Part shown: in pieces, positions 32,172-41,103 of the stretch
How the letters are laid out: each line of letters begins with the position of its first letter
Numbering within the stretch: the first letter of the stretch is position 1
The notes under the pieces: model-generated
What the model was told of the DNA's origin: nothing
Seen by the model: the letters and a program-made list of their open reading frames with translations, nothing else
The model's database searches: none
Origin: Terrihalobacillus insolitus
GTDB lineage: Bacteria > Bacillota > Bacilli > Bacillales > Amphibacillaceae
Length of the DNA stretch: 64,000 nt
Assembly (NCBI RefSeq): GCF_028416575.1
Contig: NZ_JAMQKB010000012.1
Coordinates: 1 to 64,000 of the forward strand
Direction of reading: 5' to 3'
Position numbers and translations under genes: made by a program

Positions 32172-33179
32172 TTATTTGGCTGCTTTTTGAAGTTTGTTAA
32201 TCATTTTGAGTGCACGACCCGTACCAATTGCAACAGATTCTAATGGATTTGGTGCCAAATGAACTGGAACGGACAGCTCTTTTGATAACCATTCCTTCAT
32301 GCCTTTAAGGAGAGCACCTCCTCCAGTAAGAACGACACCATGGTCTACAATGTCTCCACTAAGCTCAGGTGGACAACTTTCTAATGTAGATTGAATGGTT
32401 TGTAAAATTTGTTCAAGAGATTCGCTTAGTGCTTGCTGTATCTCAGTTGAGGCAATGGTGATCGTTTTTGGTAAACCACTAACCATATCTCTTCCACGGA
32501 CTTCCATTGATTCTTCGTCATGTTCGATCAGTGCATACCCTATTTCCATTTTAACATTTTCCGCTGTTCGTTCCCCAATTAAAATATTGTAATGTTTCCG
32601 AATATAATGAACGATTTCTTCATCCATCTTGTCTCCTCCCGTTCGAACAGATTGACAAGACACAATTCCGCCAAATGAAATGATGCCGACTTCACTTGTC
32701 CCACCGCCAATATCTACTATTACATTGGCAATAGGTTCGTCTACCGGCAAATCAGCGCCAATCGCAGCGGCTACGGGTTCTTCAATAAGATGCACATGCT
32801 TTGCGCCATAGCTTTTAATTGCGTTATGAATGGCACGCCGCTCTACAGAAGTACTTCCTGAAGGTGTACAAACAACAACAGTCGGTTTTCTCATTGATAA
32901 ACCAACTTTTTTGCTCACTTTTTTTAGGATTTCTTTTAACATTTGTGCTGTTACATCGTAATCAGCAATGACCCCATCCTTTAGTGGGCGAATTGGAACA
33001 ATATTCTTGGGCGTTTTGCCGACCATTTCCTTTGCCTCAGACCCAACAGCTACAACGTTTTTTGTAAGCTTGTCTATTGCAACAACAGAAGGTTCATTTA
33101 AAACAATTCCCTTGGATTTTGTGTAAACCAATATATTCGCGGTACCTAGATCTATTCCTATTTCAGCATTAGAAAACAT
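32172..33179 (-). CDS. mreBH: Rod-shape determining actin-like protein MreBH
   Basis: 335 residues, equal to B. subtilis MreBH. Actin-fold nucleotide motifs: [24 protein letters not shown] and [11 protein letters not shown]; the MreB-type [13 protein letters not shown] segment and [14 protein letters not shown] are intact. MreBH forms membrane-bound filaments that guide lateral-wall synthesis and the autolysin LytE. ATG 33179 follows GGAGG; the frame extends five codons further but without a site. Stand-alone gene, as mreBH usually is, rather than part of mreBCD. Assigned to MreBH over Mbl/MreB by length and context, so the paralogue call is less sure than the family. Confidence 0.88.
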   Translation of the reverse strand: MFSNAEIGIDLGTANILVYTKSKGIVLNEPSVVAIDKLTKNVVAVGSEAKEMVGKTPKNIVPIRPLKDGVIADYDVTAQMLKEILKKVSKKVGLSMRKPTVVVCTPSGSTSVERRAIHNAIKSYGAKHVHLIEEPVAAAIGADLPVDEPIANVIVDIGGGTSEVGIISFGGIVSCQSVRTGGDKMDEEIVHYIRKHYNILIGERTAENVKMEIGYALIEHDEESMEVRGRDMVSGLPKTITIASTEIQQALSESLEQILQTIQSTLESCPPELSGDIVDHGVVLTGGGALLKGMKEWLSKELSVPVHLAPNPLESVAIGTGRALKMINKLQKAAK

Positions 33180-33316
33180 GATTTTTTCCTCCATATGACA
33201 TATTTCTGTTTATAGCTTTTCTCGAATTTTCGACAATTTATGGGGGTGGAAGGTGTGGCAAATTACGGACTTTTTAGTTGTTATTATCCTTTCCTAATTT
33301 CATATAAAGTATTAAA

Positions 33317-33358
33317 GGATGTTCGAATTTGTCGACTTTTTGAACACGCACTATTAGA
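33317..33358. repeat. Fragment of repeat family C
   Basis: GGATGTTCGAATTTGTCGAC followed by TTTTTGAACACGCACTATTA: the two ends of the family with most of the interior deleted. It abuts the full copy that starts at 33352. Confidence 0.55.
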
Positions 33359-33502
33359 GGATGTTCCAAAAGTACTGAATGGTAAGCTGCGCATCAGGCA
33401 ATGAGGACGCATACGGGTCCGAAAACCAATCGAATGCGCTACCCCACCCCATCTGCTGGCTTCTAATTATCCTGCCTTTTGAACACACACTATTAGAAAA
33501 TG
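33352..33502. repeat. Intergenic repeat family C, copy 1
   Basis: Ends are TTAGAGGATGTTCCAAAAGT on the left and CCTTTTGAACACACACTATT on the right, roughly inverted. The interior carries GGTAAGCTGCGCATCAGGCA, GGACGCATACGGGTCCGAAA and CCCCATCTGCTGGCTTCTAA. The same words in inverse order occur at 41985-42548, and the first also at 50485-50622. Confidence 0.65.
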
Positions 33503-33517
33503 GGGTTGTCAAAATAA

Positions 33518-33546
33518 AAAAGCAGGGAGAAGAGACTCCCCGCTCG
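33518..33546 (-). terminator. Terminator after the DUF2639 gene
   Basis: On the minus strand AGCGGGGAG and CTCCCTGCT arms are followed by a T tract. Confidence 0.8.
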
Positions 33547-33555
33547 TGCATACAA

Positions 33556-33741
33556 TTATTCACCTGTTTTTTCGTCTAATAGGTTTGCTAATCGATGGAT
33601 CTTATACTTTTCAATTTTTCGACCTTCATAGTAGCGCACACCTAATTTTTTCAGTTCTTCAACATACCAGCCTTTGCTTCCTACGTGCATCCCTATCATC
33701 CTCTCCCTTAATTTTGTGTCTAAGTTCGCTTTCGTGGTCAT
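33556..33741 (-). CDS. DUF2639-like small basic protein
   Basis: 61 residues, basic. The segment GSKGWYVEELKKLGVRYYEG then KIEKYKIHRLANLL matches the short Bacillus proteins of the DUF2639/YflJ type (G-S-K-G-x-Y-V-x-x-L-K-x-x-G-I-R ... K-L-E-x-Y-K). Function unknown. The N-terminal 18 residues are an extension; a later ATG (MIGMHVGSKGW or MHVGSKGW) preceded by GAGAGG may be the true start. Confidence 0.7.
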   Translation of the reverse strand: MTTKANLDTKLRERMIGMHVGSKGWYVEELKKLGVRYYEGRKIEKYKIHRLANLLDEKTGE

Positions 33742-33897
33742 TGTAACATCATTTTTTTGTGTGATGAAGTGTTCCGTTTATATTATTAAAGTACACACCA
33801 CATGGTTAAAATGTTAGCATAAAGGGAATAGGTTTGATTTTCCGAGTTCATGACTCTTATAATAAGGATATACCCTCATATGTGGAGTTGATAATGG

Positions 33898-34566
33898 ATG
33901 TGTGGTCGCTTTACGTTACTTTCGAATGAAGTTGACATATTAAGTGAATTTGGGCTAGAACATCATATCAAGAACTATACACCACGTTATAACGTAGCAC
34001 CAGGGCAGAACGTTCTTGCCATTATTCATGATGGCAAAGAAAAAAGAGCAGGCTATATGAAATGAGGTTTAGTACCTTCTTGGACAAATGATACTAAAAT
34101 AGGTTATAAAATGATAAATGCTAGAAGCGAAACGGCTCATGAAAAACCTAGCTTCAAACATTTGCTTGCGAACAAAAGATGCTTAATTATAGCGGATAGC
34201 TTTTATGAATGGGAAAGAACAGGAACAGCTAAGAAACCGAAGCGAATCATGACAAAGGAGCGTTCTTTATTTTCATTTGCTGGTTTATGGGATAAGTGGG
34301 AAAAGGATGGTCAAGTCTTATTTACTTGTACTATTTTGACGAAAAAAGCAAATCTATTTATGGAAGCAATCCATGAAAGAATGCCTGTCATTTTACCAAA
34401 AGCTATGGAACCAAGCTGGATTGAACCAGTTAGACGTGATCCACAAGAAGTACATGATTTCCTTCAATCTGTTTCTGTTGATGATTTACAGGCTTATGAT
34501 GTTCGTTCTTATGTCAATTCAGCAAAAAATGAAGGGGAACTTTGTATCCAGCCATTGGTAGAGTGA
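33898..34566 (+). pseudogene. SOS response-associated peptidase (YedK/HMCES family), in-frame stop
   Basis: The frame starts M-C-G-R-F-T, which puts the catalytic Cys at position 2 after Met removal, and ends with family motifs RCLIIADSFYEW, AGLWDKW and CTILTKKAN...HERMPVIL. At codon 56 (34063-34065) it reads TGA inside GYMK-stop-GLVPSW, where the family has W (K-W-G-L-V-P-S-W). A single TGG-to-TGA change explains it. HMCES proteins form a covalent link to abasic sites in single-stranded DNA. The rest of the frame is undamaged, so the loss is recent, a sequencing error, or UGA is read through. A second translation start at 34111 would lack the active site. Confidence 0.85.
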
Positions 34567-34588
34567 TTTTTTGGTACTATACCCCATG

Positions 34589-34620
34589 TTTACATTTAAC
34601 TTGTTTTGGGTAAATGTAAA
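34589..34620. other. Perfect hairpin after the peptidase gene
   Basis: TTTACATTTA (34589-34598) and TAAATGTAAA (34611-34620). No T tract; it lies between the peptidase frame and the GGDEF-EAL gene. Confidence 0.45.
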
Positions 34621-34655
34621 TGGTGAGATGGACTAAATAATAAAGGTGAAAACAT

Positions 34656-36836
34656 ATGAAAAAAATTAATTTTGAAGAGGTTCCTGATCTACAAGCTATC
34701 CAGTCATTTTTTCAAACACTTGAAATGAGCAGAATGGACACGGATTCAGGAACACTTTTCAACAAACTCAAACTGCATATAGACGAAAACAGGAAACTTC
34801 ACCAAGACTTTTTGCACGCTCTGAGTATGTTTACCACCATTGTTGTCACAGATGCAGATGATATCATTATCTATGCGGATCAGAATTTTTGTGCACTTAC
34901 AGGATTCTCTAAAACCGAATTATTAGGCAGAAACCATCGTACACTGAAAAGTGACTACCATGATCAAGCCTTTTTTGTTCACCTATGGGATACCATTTCA
35001 ACAGGTAATGTATGGACAGGTGAAATCAAAAATAGAAAAAAAGATGGTTCTACACATTGGTTAAAAACGACGATTGTCCCATTACTAAACGAAGAGAAGC
35101 AACCGTATGCCTACATTGCATTTCGTACAGATATAACAGATCAAAAACGTGAAGAAGTAGAACGGATAGATACACTAAAAAATGATTTTAATAGAACTGT
35201 AAAGGCTTTAGTGAACCTTGTCTTTAAGGTAGTAAGGAATGAAGACAATACATATTATTATACGCTGATTTCAGGTAAACTGTCACAAAAATTAGGCTTA
35301 ACAATAGAGTTAGATACTCCAATGCGTATCTGTAACTTTTTTGATGAAACAAAAACAGCCTTTTTAAAAGAAAAATATGAACAAGCTTTTGAAGGAAAGG
35401 AAGTTTCATACAAACATAGGTATAAGGACTATTTTATTTATACGGCGTTATCACCAATTATCCAATCTGGAAAAGTAGTAGAAGTCATTGGATCGTCCGT
35501 AGATATTACGTCTAATGAAGAAGCAGAGTGGAAAATTAAACATATGGCATACCATGATCCGTTAACAGATCTGCCGAATCGAACTAAGCTTCGAGATGAT
35601 TTAGATAATTTAATCCAACGTACAGTAATTAGTCAGCCGTTTACTATCTTTTACTGTGATCTTGATCGCTTAAAATATATCAATGATGCATTAGGTCAAT
35701 TCGCTGGGGATCAGGTGATTGTGACGATTTCAGACAGAATAAAAAGCGTAGTGGCCGATTACGGAAGTGTTTATCGGTTTGGTGGTGATGAATTAATTAT
35801 TGTAATTAGACATACAGTAGATACAGAAATGTTAGAGACTCTAGCGAATGCCATTTTGAAAACAGTTCAGCAACCGATTAAACTAGTTGGTAAAGAATTT
35901 TTCATTACTTGTTCCATTGGGATTAGCCGGTACGGTAATCCGGGCATTACAACAGATGAATTAATTAATCATGCGGGAATAGCCATGCATTATTGTAAAG
36001 TAAATGGACGAAACAACAAATTGTTTTATTCACCAAAAATGAATCAGTCCTATAATGATCTTATTTTGTTAGAGGGAGAATTACGAAAAGCGCTAGCAAA
36101 TAATGATTTGGCCTTATATTATCAACCGAAAGTAGATGTGAAATCGGGTCAAATCATTGGAATGGAAGCATTAACAAGGTGGTTCCATAACGAAAAAGGT
36201 TTTATTCCACCAACAAGGTTTATTCCATTGGCGGAAGAAACAGGGATTATTTCACAACTCAGTGAATGGGTAATCCGAGAGGCTTGCGAGCAGAACGTCT
36301 CATGGATAAAAAAAGGATTTAAACCACTACAAATAGCAGTGAATATATCGGCAAGTGACCTACAACGTGTGAATTTTGCTCGTACAATCAATCAAATTCT
36401 ACAGGAAACAGGTCTTCCAGCCGCATATTTGGAGCTTGAAATAACGGAAAATAGTGTCATGCAAAATACGGAAGACTGTATTCAAACAATGAACGATTTG
36501 CGCGAAATGGGAGTTTCCCTATCGATTGATGATTTCGGTACAGGGTATTCGTCTTTTTGGTATTTGCGTAAATTTCCAATCAACCATTTAAAAATTGATC
36601 AATCCTTTGTTCGGGATGTAACGACAGAAAGTGGTAATGCGAAAATAGTGAAGGCTATGATTCAGCTTGCACATACCTTTGGGTTAAAAGTGGTTGCAGA
36701 AGGAGTAGAAGAACCCGAAATTTTGCAGTTTTTAACAGAAGAGAACTGTGACTATTATCAAGGTTATTATTTCAGTAGACCAACAACATCAGATAATTTT
36801 GAGAAATTATTGGAAATGACGCAAACGATTGAATAA
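34656..36836 (+). CDS. PAS-PAS-GGDEF-EAL cyclic-di-GMP enzyme
   Basis: 726 residues, soluble. PAS at about 57-165, second PAS-like domain at 172-288 (related to that in the hybrid kinase at 6075), GGDEF domain at 293-460 and EAL domain at 470-720. The cyclase motif reads GGDEL (376-380) instead of GGDEF, and no RxxD inhibitory site is visible just before it. The EAL domain has EALTRW, NISASDL, ELEITEN, DDFGTGYSS, LKIDQSF and AEGVEE, so all metal ligands and the catalytic Glu look intact. It is likely mainly a phosphodiesterase, with the GGDEF part possibly regulatory. RBS AAAGGTG before ATG. Confidence 0.92.
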   Translation: MKKINFEEVPDLQAIQSFFQTLEMSRMDTDSGTLFNKLKLHIDENRKLHQDFLHALSMFTTIVVTDADDIIIYADQNFCALTGFSKTELLGRNHRTLKSDYHDQAFFVHLWDTISTGNVWTGEIKNRKKDGSTHWLKTTIVPLLNEEKQPYAYIAFRTDITDQKREEVERIDTLKNDFNRTVKALVNLVFKVVRNEDNTYYYTLISGKLSQKLGLTIELDTPMRICNFFDETKTAFLKEKYEQAFEGKEVSYKHRYKDYFIYTALSPIIQSGKVVEVIGSSVDITSNEEAEWKIKHMAYHDPLTDLPNRTKLRDDLDNLIQRTVISQPFTIFYCDLDRLKYINDALGQFAGDQVIVTISDRIKSVVADYGSVYRFGGDELIIVIRHTVDTEMLETLANAILKTVQQPIKLVGKEFFITCSIGISRYGNPGITTDELINHAGIAMHYCKVNGRNNKLFYSPKMNQSYNDLILLEGELRKALANNDLALYYQPKVDVKSGQIIGMEALTRWFHNEKGFIPPTRFIPLAEETGIISQLSEWVIREACEQNVSWIKKGFKPLQIAVNISASDLQRVNFARTINQILQETGLPAAYLELEITENSVMQNTEDCIQTMNDLREMGVSLSIDDFGTGYSSFWYLRKFPINHLKIDQSFVRDVTTESGNAKIVKAMIQLAHTFGLKVVAEGVEEPEILQFLTEENCDYYQGYYFSRPTTSDNFEKLLEMTQTIE

Positions 36837-36902
36837 TAAATACTTTGTTGAAGAGCAAAAGAATAGGGATAAGAATGAAAGCAATTATAAGGAGGCAAGG
36901 AT

Positions 36903-37247
36903 ATGGCGAGACAGCGTTTTTTTAAAGGAATGGCAATTGGTGCAGTTGTTGGGGGCTTCGTAACACTTTTGGACAAAGATACTCGGAATGATGTTTGGTC
37001 CGATGTCAAATCTGCCGGAAAGCGGTCTCGGTTTTATGTTCAACATCCATCAGAAGTAATGAATGAAGTGCGCGATTTTTATGAGAGTTCTACTTTCCAA
37101 CTTTCCTCAAAGGCAAACAGTGTATTGGCTGTTTTAACACAAATACAAGAAACGCTTGACAAGCTTAGCCAATTGGAAGCAAACAAGGGTTCAGTCGAGA
37201 GCGTATACAGTAGTGATACGGTATATGATAAAAACTCTGTTCATTAA
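36903..37247 (+). CDS. YtxH-like small protein
   Basis: 114 residues. A short Gly-rich hydrophobic start (GMAIGAVVGGFVTLLDKDTR) followed by D-V-W-x-x-V-K-S-A-G-K and a helical tail (FQLSSKANSVLAVLTQIQET LDKL) resembles YtxH-type gas-vesicle-like stress proteins. Function unknown. RBS AAGGAGG before ATG. It precedes the YihY-type gene by 40 bases and is probably co-transcribed. Confidence 0.7.
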   Translation: MARQRFFKGMAIGAVVGGFVTLLDKDTRNDVWSDVKSAGKRSRFYVQHPSEVMNEVRDFYESSTFQLSSKANSVLAVLTQIQETLDKLSQLEANKGSVESVYSSDTVYDKNSVH

Positions 37248-37287
37248 AGAGGATGTTCAAAAGATCCAAAAAGTAAGGAGGGGGACT

Positions 37288-38118
37288 GTGCAAGTAATCG
37301 TGACATTTACAACACGCTTAATGATGCGGATCATGAATGATGATTTGGTAGGACTTGCTGCACAACTCTCCTATTTCTTTTTACTTTCCTTGTTTCCGTT
37401 TTTATTTTTTTTAATTACCCTAGTCGGCTTTTTACCAATTGAACAAGTTGATATACTTCGTTTTCTAAACAATTATGCACCAACCCAAACCGCAGAAATG
37501 ATCAACCAAAACCTTTCAGAAATTGTAAGTCGCCGTGATGGTGGACTACTTTCCTTTGGAATCATAGGGACTATCTGGGCCGCTTCTAATGGTATTAACG
37601 CCATTATGCGTGCTTTCAATTCAGCATATGAAGTAGAAGAGGATCGTCCTTTTTATCTATCACGCATCATTTCGATAGTATTAACGATTGCCATGATATT
37701 TGTTATTGTCATTGCCTTTTTACTTCCGATATTTGGGAAGGCGATTGGTGTTTATCTTTTTTCCTTTGTTGGTTTATCGAACGATTTTGTAGATTGGTGG
37801 AATATGATCAGGTGGATTATTTCATCCATCGTGTTTTTTATCGTGCTTCTCAGTCTTTACAAGCTTGCGCCTAACCAATTTGTGTCGTTTCATCATGCCT
37901 TTCCAGGTGCAGTGTTTGGAACAATTGGCTGGCAGTTGGTATCACTAGCCTTTTCCTACTATGTGAATACAATGGGTAACTATACTGCCATGTACGGAAG
38001 CTTGGGTGGTGTGATCGTTCTCATGGTTTGGTTTTTTATTTCTGGAATGATTATCATTATAGGTGGAGAAATAAATGCTGAAATAGAACAGATTAAAAAA
38101 GATCAAAAAGGCAGATAG
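37288..38118 (+). CDS. yfkH: YihY/UPF0761 family membrane protein (YfkH)
   Basis: About 276 residues with six membrane helices. Conserved motifs: LAAQLSYFFLLSLFPFLFFL in helix 1-2, IGTIWAASNGINAIMRAFNSAY, the long AFPGAVFGTIGWQLVSLAFS, and YGSLGGVIVLMVWFFISG. This family was once called ribonuclease BN, but the nuclease claim was withdrawn; its role is unknown. GTG 37288 lies 5 bases after AGGAGGGGG; the frame extends back into the previous gene without a site. The yfkD and yfkC homologues follow, as in B. subtilis. Confidence 0.88.
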   Translation: MQVIVTFTTRLMMRIMNDDLVGLAAQLSYFFLLSLFPFLFFLITLVGFLPIEQVDILRFLNNYAPTQTAEMINQNLSEIVSRRDGGLLSFGIIGTIWAASNGINAIMRAFNSAYEVEEDRPFYLSRIISIVLTIAMIFVIVIAFLLPIFGKAIGVYLFSFVGLSNDFVDWWNMIRWIISSIVFFIVLLSLYKLAPNQFVSFHHAFPGAVFGTIGWQLVSLAFSYYVNTMGNYTAMYGSLGGVIVLMVWFFISGMIIIIGGEINAEIEQIKKDQKGR

Positions 38119-38229
38119 AGCCAGTTTTCTTACCTTTTCTTTCTTCTATAGAATATTCTAATTGTATAATACGCAAGCATCACGAAAATACTATACCCAA
38201 AACATCCTCTAGAGAAAGGATTGGGACAG

Positions 38230-39030
38230 ATGAAACAATTGAAATGGCTTGCTATTATTGCCTTGATGATTACCATCTTTTATCCATTACCATCGGCAGC
38301 AAAGGAGCTAGACCAAAAAGATAAGGAAAAAAACAGTAAGATTCCGAGTCATGTATTGAATATTTCAAAAGAAAATACGTATCCAAATTCAACGAAAGAT
38401 CAGGTTGTTTTGGAGCCAAGCGAACTGGTTGAGGAGTTAATCAACGAGGTCGATATAGAAATCAATAATCCAAGTTTGATCAAAATGTTAAATGAAACTT
38501 CATTGAATCCATCTCCAATCGCATTTGGTTACCGTGGAATGATCTATTTGGGTCATTGGCCACTAAGCTATGAATCAGAAGAAATGAATATTAACTGGGA
38601 GTACCAAAAAGTGAATACAAACCAATTAAACAATTTAGGCGGTAAAAACCAAGAAAAAATGAACTATATACAAGAACAGGAAAAACATGTAAAGGGCGCT
38701 CTAACAGCCAAAATTCAAAGTCCTGACGAAGTGAAAAAAATGATTCTGTTGGAGGCACAGAAGCATACGGATCTTCCTCTTTCCTTTCATACTGTAATCG
38801 GGAAAGGGACAAAAAAAGATAATTCCTATGTGGTACCAACAAAAAAAATTGGTAATCTCAATGCATATTCTCCTGCTGTTAGTGAAAAAGGAAAGGTTAC
38901 CTTTGGTGAGGTTTACATTAAATTAAAAGGTTCAGACAAGAAGCTAATGATTAAAAATGTTACGAAACAAGGAATTGGTGCATGGATTCCGATTCAAGAT
39001 CACATTTCTTTTTCCTTCAAACTTAACTAA
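38230..39030 (+). CDS. yfkD: YfkD-like exported protein
   Basis: 266 residues, matching B. subtilis YfkD (264). Signal peptide MKQLKWLAIIALMITIFYPL with cleavage near PSAA-KE; then a conserved body with GYRGMIYLGHWPLSYESE and KVTFGEVYIKLKGS. Function unknown, probably cell-envelope associated. ATG 38230 is preferred; the TTG nine bases earlier lies in the binding site. It is followed by a strong terminator and the convergent yfkC. Confidence 0.85.
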   Translation: MKQLKWLAIIALMITIFYPLPSAAKELDQKDKEKNSKIPSHVLNISKENTYPNSTKDQVVLEPSELVEELINEVDIEINNPSLIKMLNETSLNPSPIAFGYRGMIYLGHWPLSYESEEMNINWEYQKVNTNQLNNLGGKNQEKMNYIQEQEKHVKGALTAKIQSPDEVKKMILLEAQKHTDLPLSFHTVIGKGTKKDNSYVVPTKKIGNLNAYSPAVSEKGKVTFGEVYIKLKGSDKKLMIKNVTKQGIGAWIPIQDHISFSFKLN

Positions 39031-39039
39031 GTAAGCATC

Positions 39040-39081
39040 AAAACAAGGTACTTTTCAAATTAGGTACCTTGTTTTCTTTTT
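39040..39081. terminator. Bidirectional terminator between yfkD and yfkC
   Basis: AAAACAAGGTAC (39040-39051) and GTACCTTGTTTT (39064-39075) are perfect 12-bp arms followed by TCTTTTT; convergent genes on both sides. Confidence 0.9.
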
Positions 39082-39955
39082 AAATTTCATTCGAACTTGA
39101 TCTGGAAATCGATTGTTTTACTTCAACACGTTGTTCCGCCATCTGAATGTTGTTTTTATACAATGTTTCCGCAATTATCCGTCTTGTTTCTTTTGCAGCC
39201 GTCCAATAGATTTCATCATTGCAAAGTCCGGTTACGGTGTATTGATAACCTTGAAATTGATCGTTAAGAGAAGACATTCCGTACACCTGGTATTGCTCTA
39301 TTACTTTGCCTAAGGGATCTTTTTTTAAAAATAAATCCAATTCCGAGTTTAATCGAGCAACTGCTTCCTCCAACGTTTGAAATACTTTTTTTGGGTCTTC
39401 GTAAAAGCTTGTAGTAACAGATTCAATCACACGCATTTTATCGATGTTAAAGTTTTCGATTGTTTGCACCTGTCCATTACTAATAGTTACCAATTCACCA
39501 GCCCATTTTCTGACCTTTAAAAAACGTAACCCTACATCTTCCACTATTCCTTGGAAGCTATTATTAACCTTAATCCAATCACCCTTATGTAGTTGCTTTT
39601 CGTACAAAAGAAAGATGCCAGCGAGTAAGTCTTTTATTAAACTCTGTGCACCAAAACCAAGGATGATTCCAATTACACCAGCACCTGCAAGGACTTTTCC
39701 AACAGGTACTTCAAAAACGGAGAGGACATAAACAATGAGACCAAATGTAGCAACGTAACGAATCAAAGAATTTAACATGGACTCGATTGTTTGCTCTTTA
39801 CGTTCTTCTATAAAGCTCGTTTTTTCAAAAAATGATCGGATTATTCGTTTAAACAAAATAACGATAAGAAAAACAAACCCAGCCCCAATTAAGATTTGAG
39901 TTATCGTGTTGTCAAAAAAACCTTGACTATATATTTCAAATTTGCTCCAATTCAT
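39080..39955 (-). CDS. yfkC: MscS-family mechanosensitive channel (YfkC)
   Basis: About 291 residues. Three membrane helices at the N-terminal half (around TQILIGAGFVFLIVILF, YVATFGLIVYVLSVF and the pore helix VLAGAGVIGIILGFGAQSLI), then LLAGIFLLYEKQLHKGDWIKV and the cytoplasmic beta domain (GIVEDVGLRFLKVRKWAGELVTISNGQV). It opens on membrane tension during osmotic downshock. ATG 39955 is chosen, 8 bases after GGAGG. Position next to yfkD and yfkH supports the YfkC name. Confidence 0.9.
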   Translation of the reverse strand: MNWSKFEIYSQGFFDNTITQILIGAGFVFLIVILFKRIIRSFFEKTSFIEERKEQTIESMLNSLIRYVATFGLIVYVLSVFEVPVGKVLAGAGVIGIILGFGAQSLIKDLLAGIFLLYEKQLHKGDWIKVNNSFQGIVEDVGLRFLKVRKWAGELVTISNGQVQTIENFNIDKMRVIESVTTSFYEDPKKVFQTLEEAVARLNSELDLFLKKDPLGKVIEQYQVYGMSSLNDQFQGYQYTVTGLCNDEIYWTAAKETRRIIAETLYKNNIQMAEQRVEVKQSISRSSSNEI

Positions 39956-40078
39956 GTTCATTTCCTCCAAAAGAGACTCGTTTTCGCTATTATATCACTT
40001 GGGAAAGATCGGAGCGAATGGAAGTAGAATGTTGAATAAAAAAACCTACCTGATAAAAAATAAGTTTGGGTGATCAAA

Positions 40079-40882
40079 GTGAAGAATATAATCGTTAACC
40101 TTATCATAATGTCCATGTTCATGTTCCTCATTTCACCTAACTTTGTGTATGGTGAAAGTAACAAGACATATGGCTGGGGATTCAACAAAAAGGATAATAA
40201 TGAACCTCCAGAAGTAGGGAAATATAAACAAATACTGAGTAAATATAATGGGATCTATATAGACGACTCTGGGGACAAGGTCGTTTATCTAACGTTTGAC
40301 AATGGATATGAAGCAGGTCATACAAGTAAAATTTTAGATGTATTGAAGAAAAAAAAGGTACCGGCGACATTTTTCGTTACAGGTCATTATGTAAAGAGCC
40401 AACCAGAATTGATTAAAAGAATGGTGAAGGAAGGGCATATTATTGGCAACCATACCTACCGTCATCCAGAGAATTTAACCTCTGTATCAAAACAAAGAAT
40501 TGAAAAGGAATTAAGAAAACTAGAAGATGCGGTTGCGGATATTTCCGAGCAAAAAACGATGAAATATCTTCGCCCTCCTAAAGGTGTATTTAGTGAACGA
40601 ACCTTATCCATTACCCAAGACCTTGGTTACATGAACGTGTTTTGGTCGCTAGCATTAGTTGATTGGAACAAAGGAAAGGAACAAGGGTGGCAACAAGCAT
40701 ATAAGAAGGTAATAAAGCAAATGCATCCAGGAGCAGTTATTTTGCTTCACACCGTTTCTAAGGACAACGCAGATGCACTGGAGCATTTAATTGACGAACT
40801 TAGAAAACGAGGCTATACGTTTCAATCCTTAGATGATTTAATGATGAAGAACATGGTTCCAAGATCCATTCTCGGATTATAA
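40079..40882 (+). CDS. pdaA: Polysaccharide deacetylase PdaA (delta-lactam synthesis)
   Basis: 267 residues (B. subtilis PdaA 263). Signal peptide MKNIIVNLIIMSMFMFLISP, cleavage near VYG. NodB-fold motifs: TFDNGYEAG (with the Asn typical of PdaA), GNHTYRHP metal ligands, LRPPKGVFSE, VDWNKG, and LLHTVSKDNADAL. PdaA removes the acetyl group from muramic acid so that muramic delta-lactam forms in the spore cortex, needed for germination. GTG 40079 is preferred, 7 bases after GGGTGA; GTG 40070 is possible. Points to sporulation in this organism. Confidence 0.93.
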   Translation: MKNIIVNLIIMSMFMFLISPNFVYGESNKTYGWGFNKKDNNEPPEVGKYKQILSKYNGIYIDDSGDKVVYLTFDNGYEAGHTSKILDVLKKKKVPATFFVTGHYVKSQPELIKRMVKEGHIIGNHTYRHPENLTSVSKQRIEKELRKLEDAVADISEQKTMKYLRPPKGVFSERTLSITQDLGYMNVFWSLALVDWNKGKEQGWQQAYKKVIKQMHPGAVILLHTVSKDNADALEHLIDELRKRGYTFQSLDDLMMKNMVPRSILGL

Positions 40883-40886
40883 CGAA

Positions 40887-40930
40887 GAAAAGATGTATGT
40901 CACTACAGGAGGCATACATCTTTTCTTTTT
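40887..40930 (+). terminator. Terminator after pdaA
   Basis: GAAAAGATGTATG and CATACATCTTTTC are perfect 13-bp arms followed by TTTTT. Confidence 0.9.
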
Positions 40931-40946
40931 AATCTTTAAATGGTTT

Positions 40947-41037
40947 TAAGCGAAGCGTAGGTGAGAATTTCCAATCAGGTGGAGTCGAGACTCCATCTGA
41001 TTCCCCGAAGTTTCAGCTTGCTGAAACGAGTTCGCCT
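40947..41037. repeat. Intergenic repeat family B, copy 1 (91 bp)
   Basis: A 91-bp block matching 53534-53624 with 8 differences and no gaps. It contains two palindromes: TCAGGTGGAGTCGAGACTCCATCTGA (imperfect at two positions) and GTTTCAGCTTGCTGAAAC (perfect). The preserved stems suggest a structured RNA or a mobile repeat. Confidence 0.8.
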
Positions 41038-41103
41038 GCCTTTAGACTTTTAACCGTTTCTTAGGTAAAATGAATTCAAAAAGATATCAAAGGGAGAGAG
41101 ATT

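Noticed and set aside
37156-37287. N-terminal extension of the YihY-type protein
   Set aside because: It overlaps the YtxH-like gene, has no site, and the family starts near the GTG at 37288, which has AGGAGGGGG.
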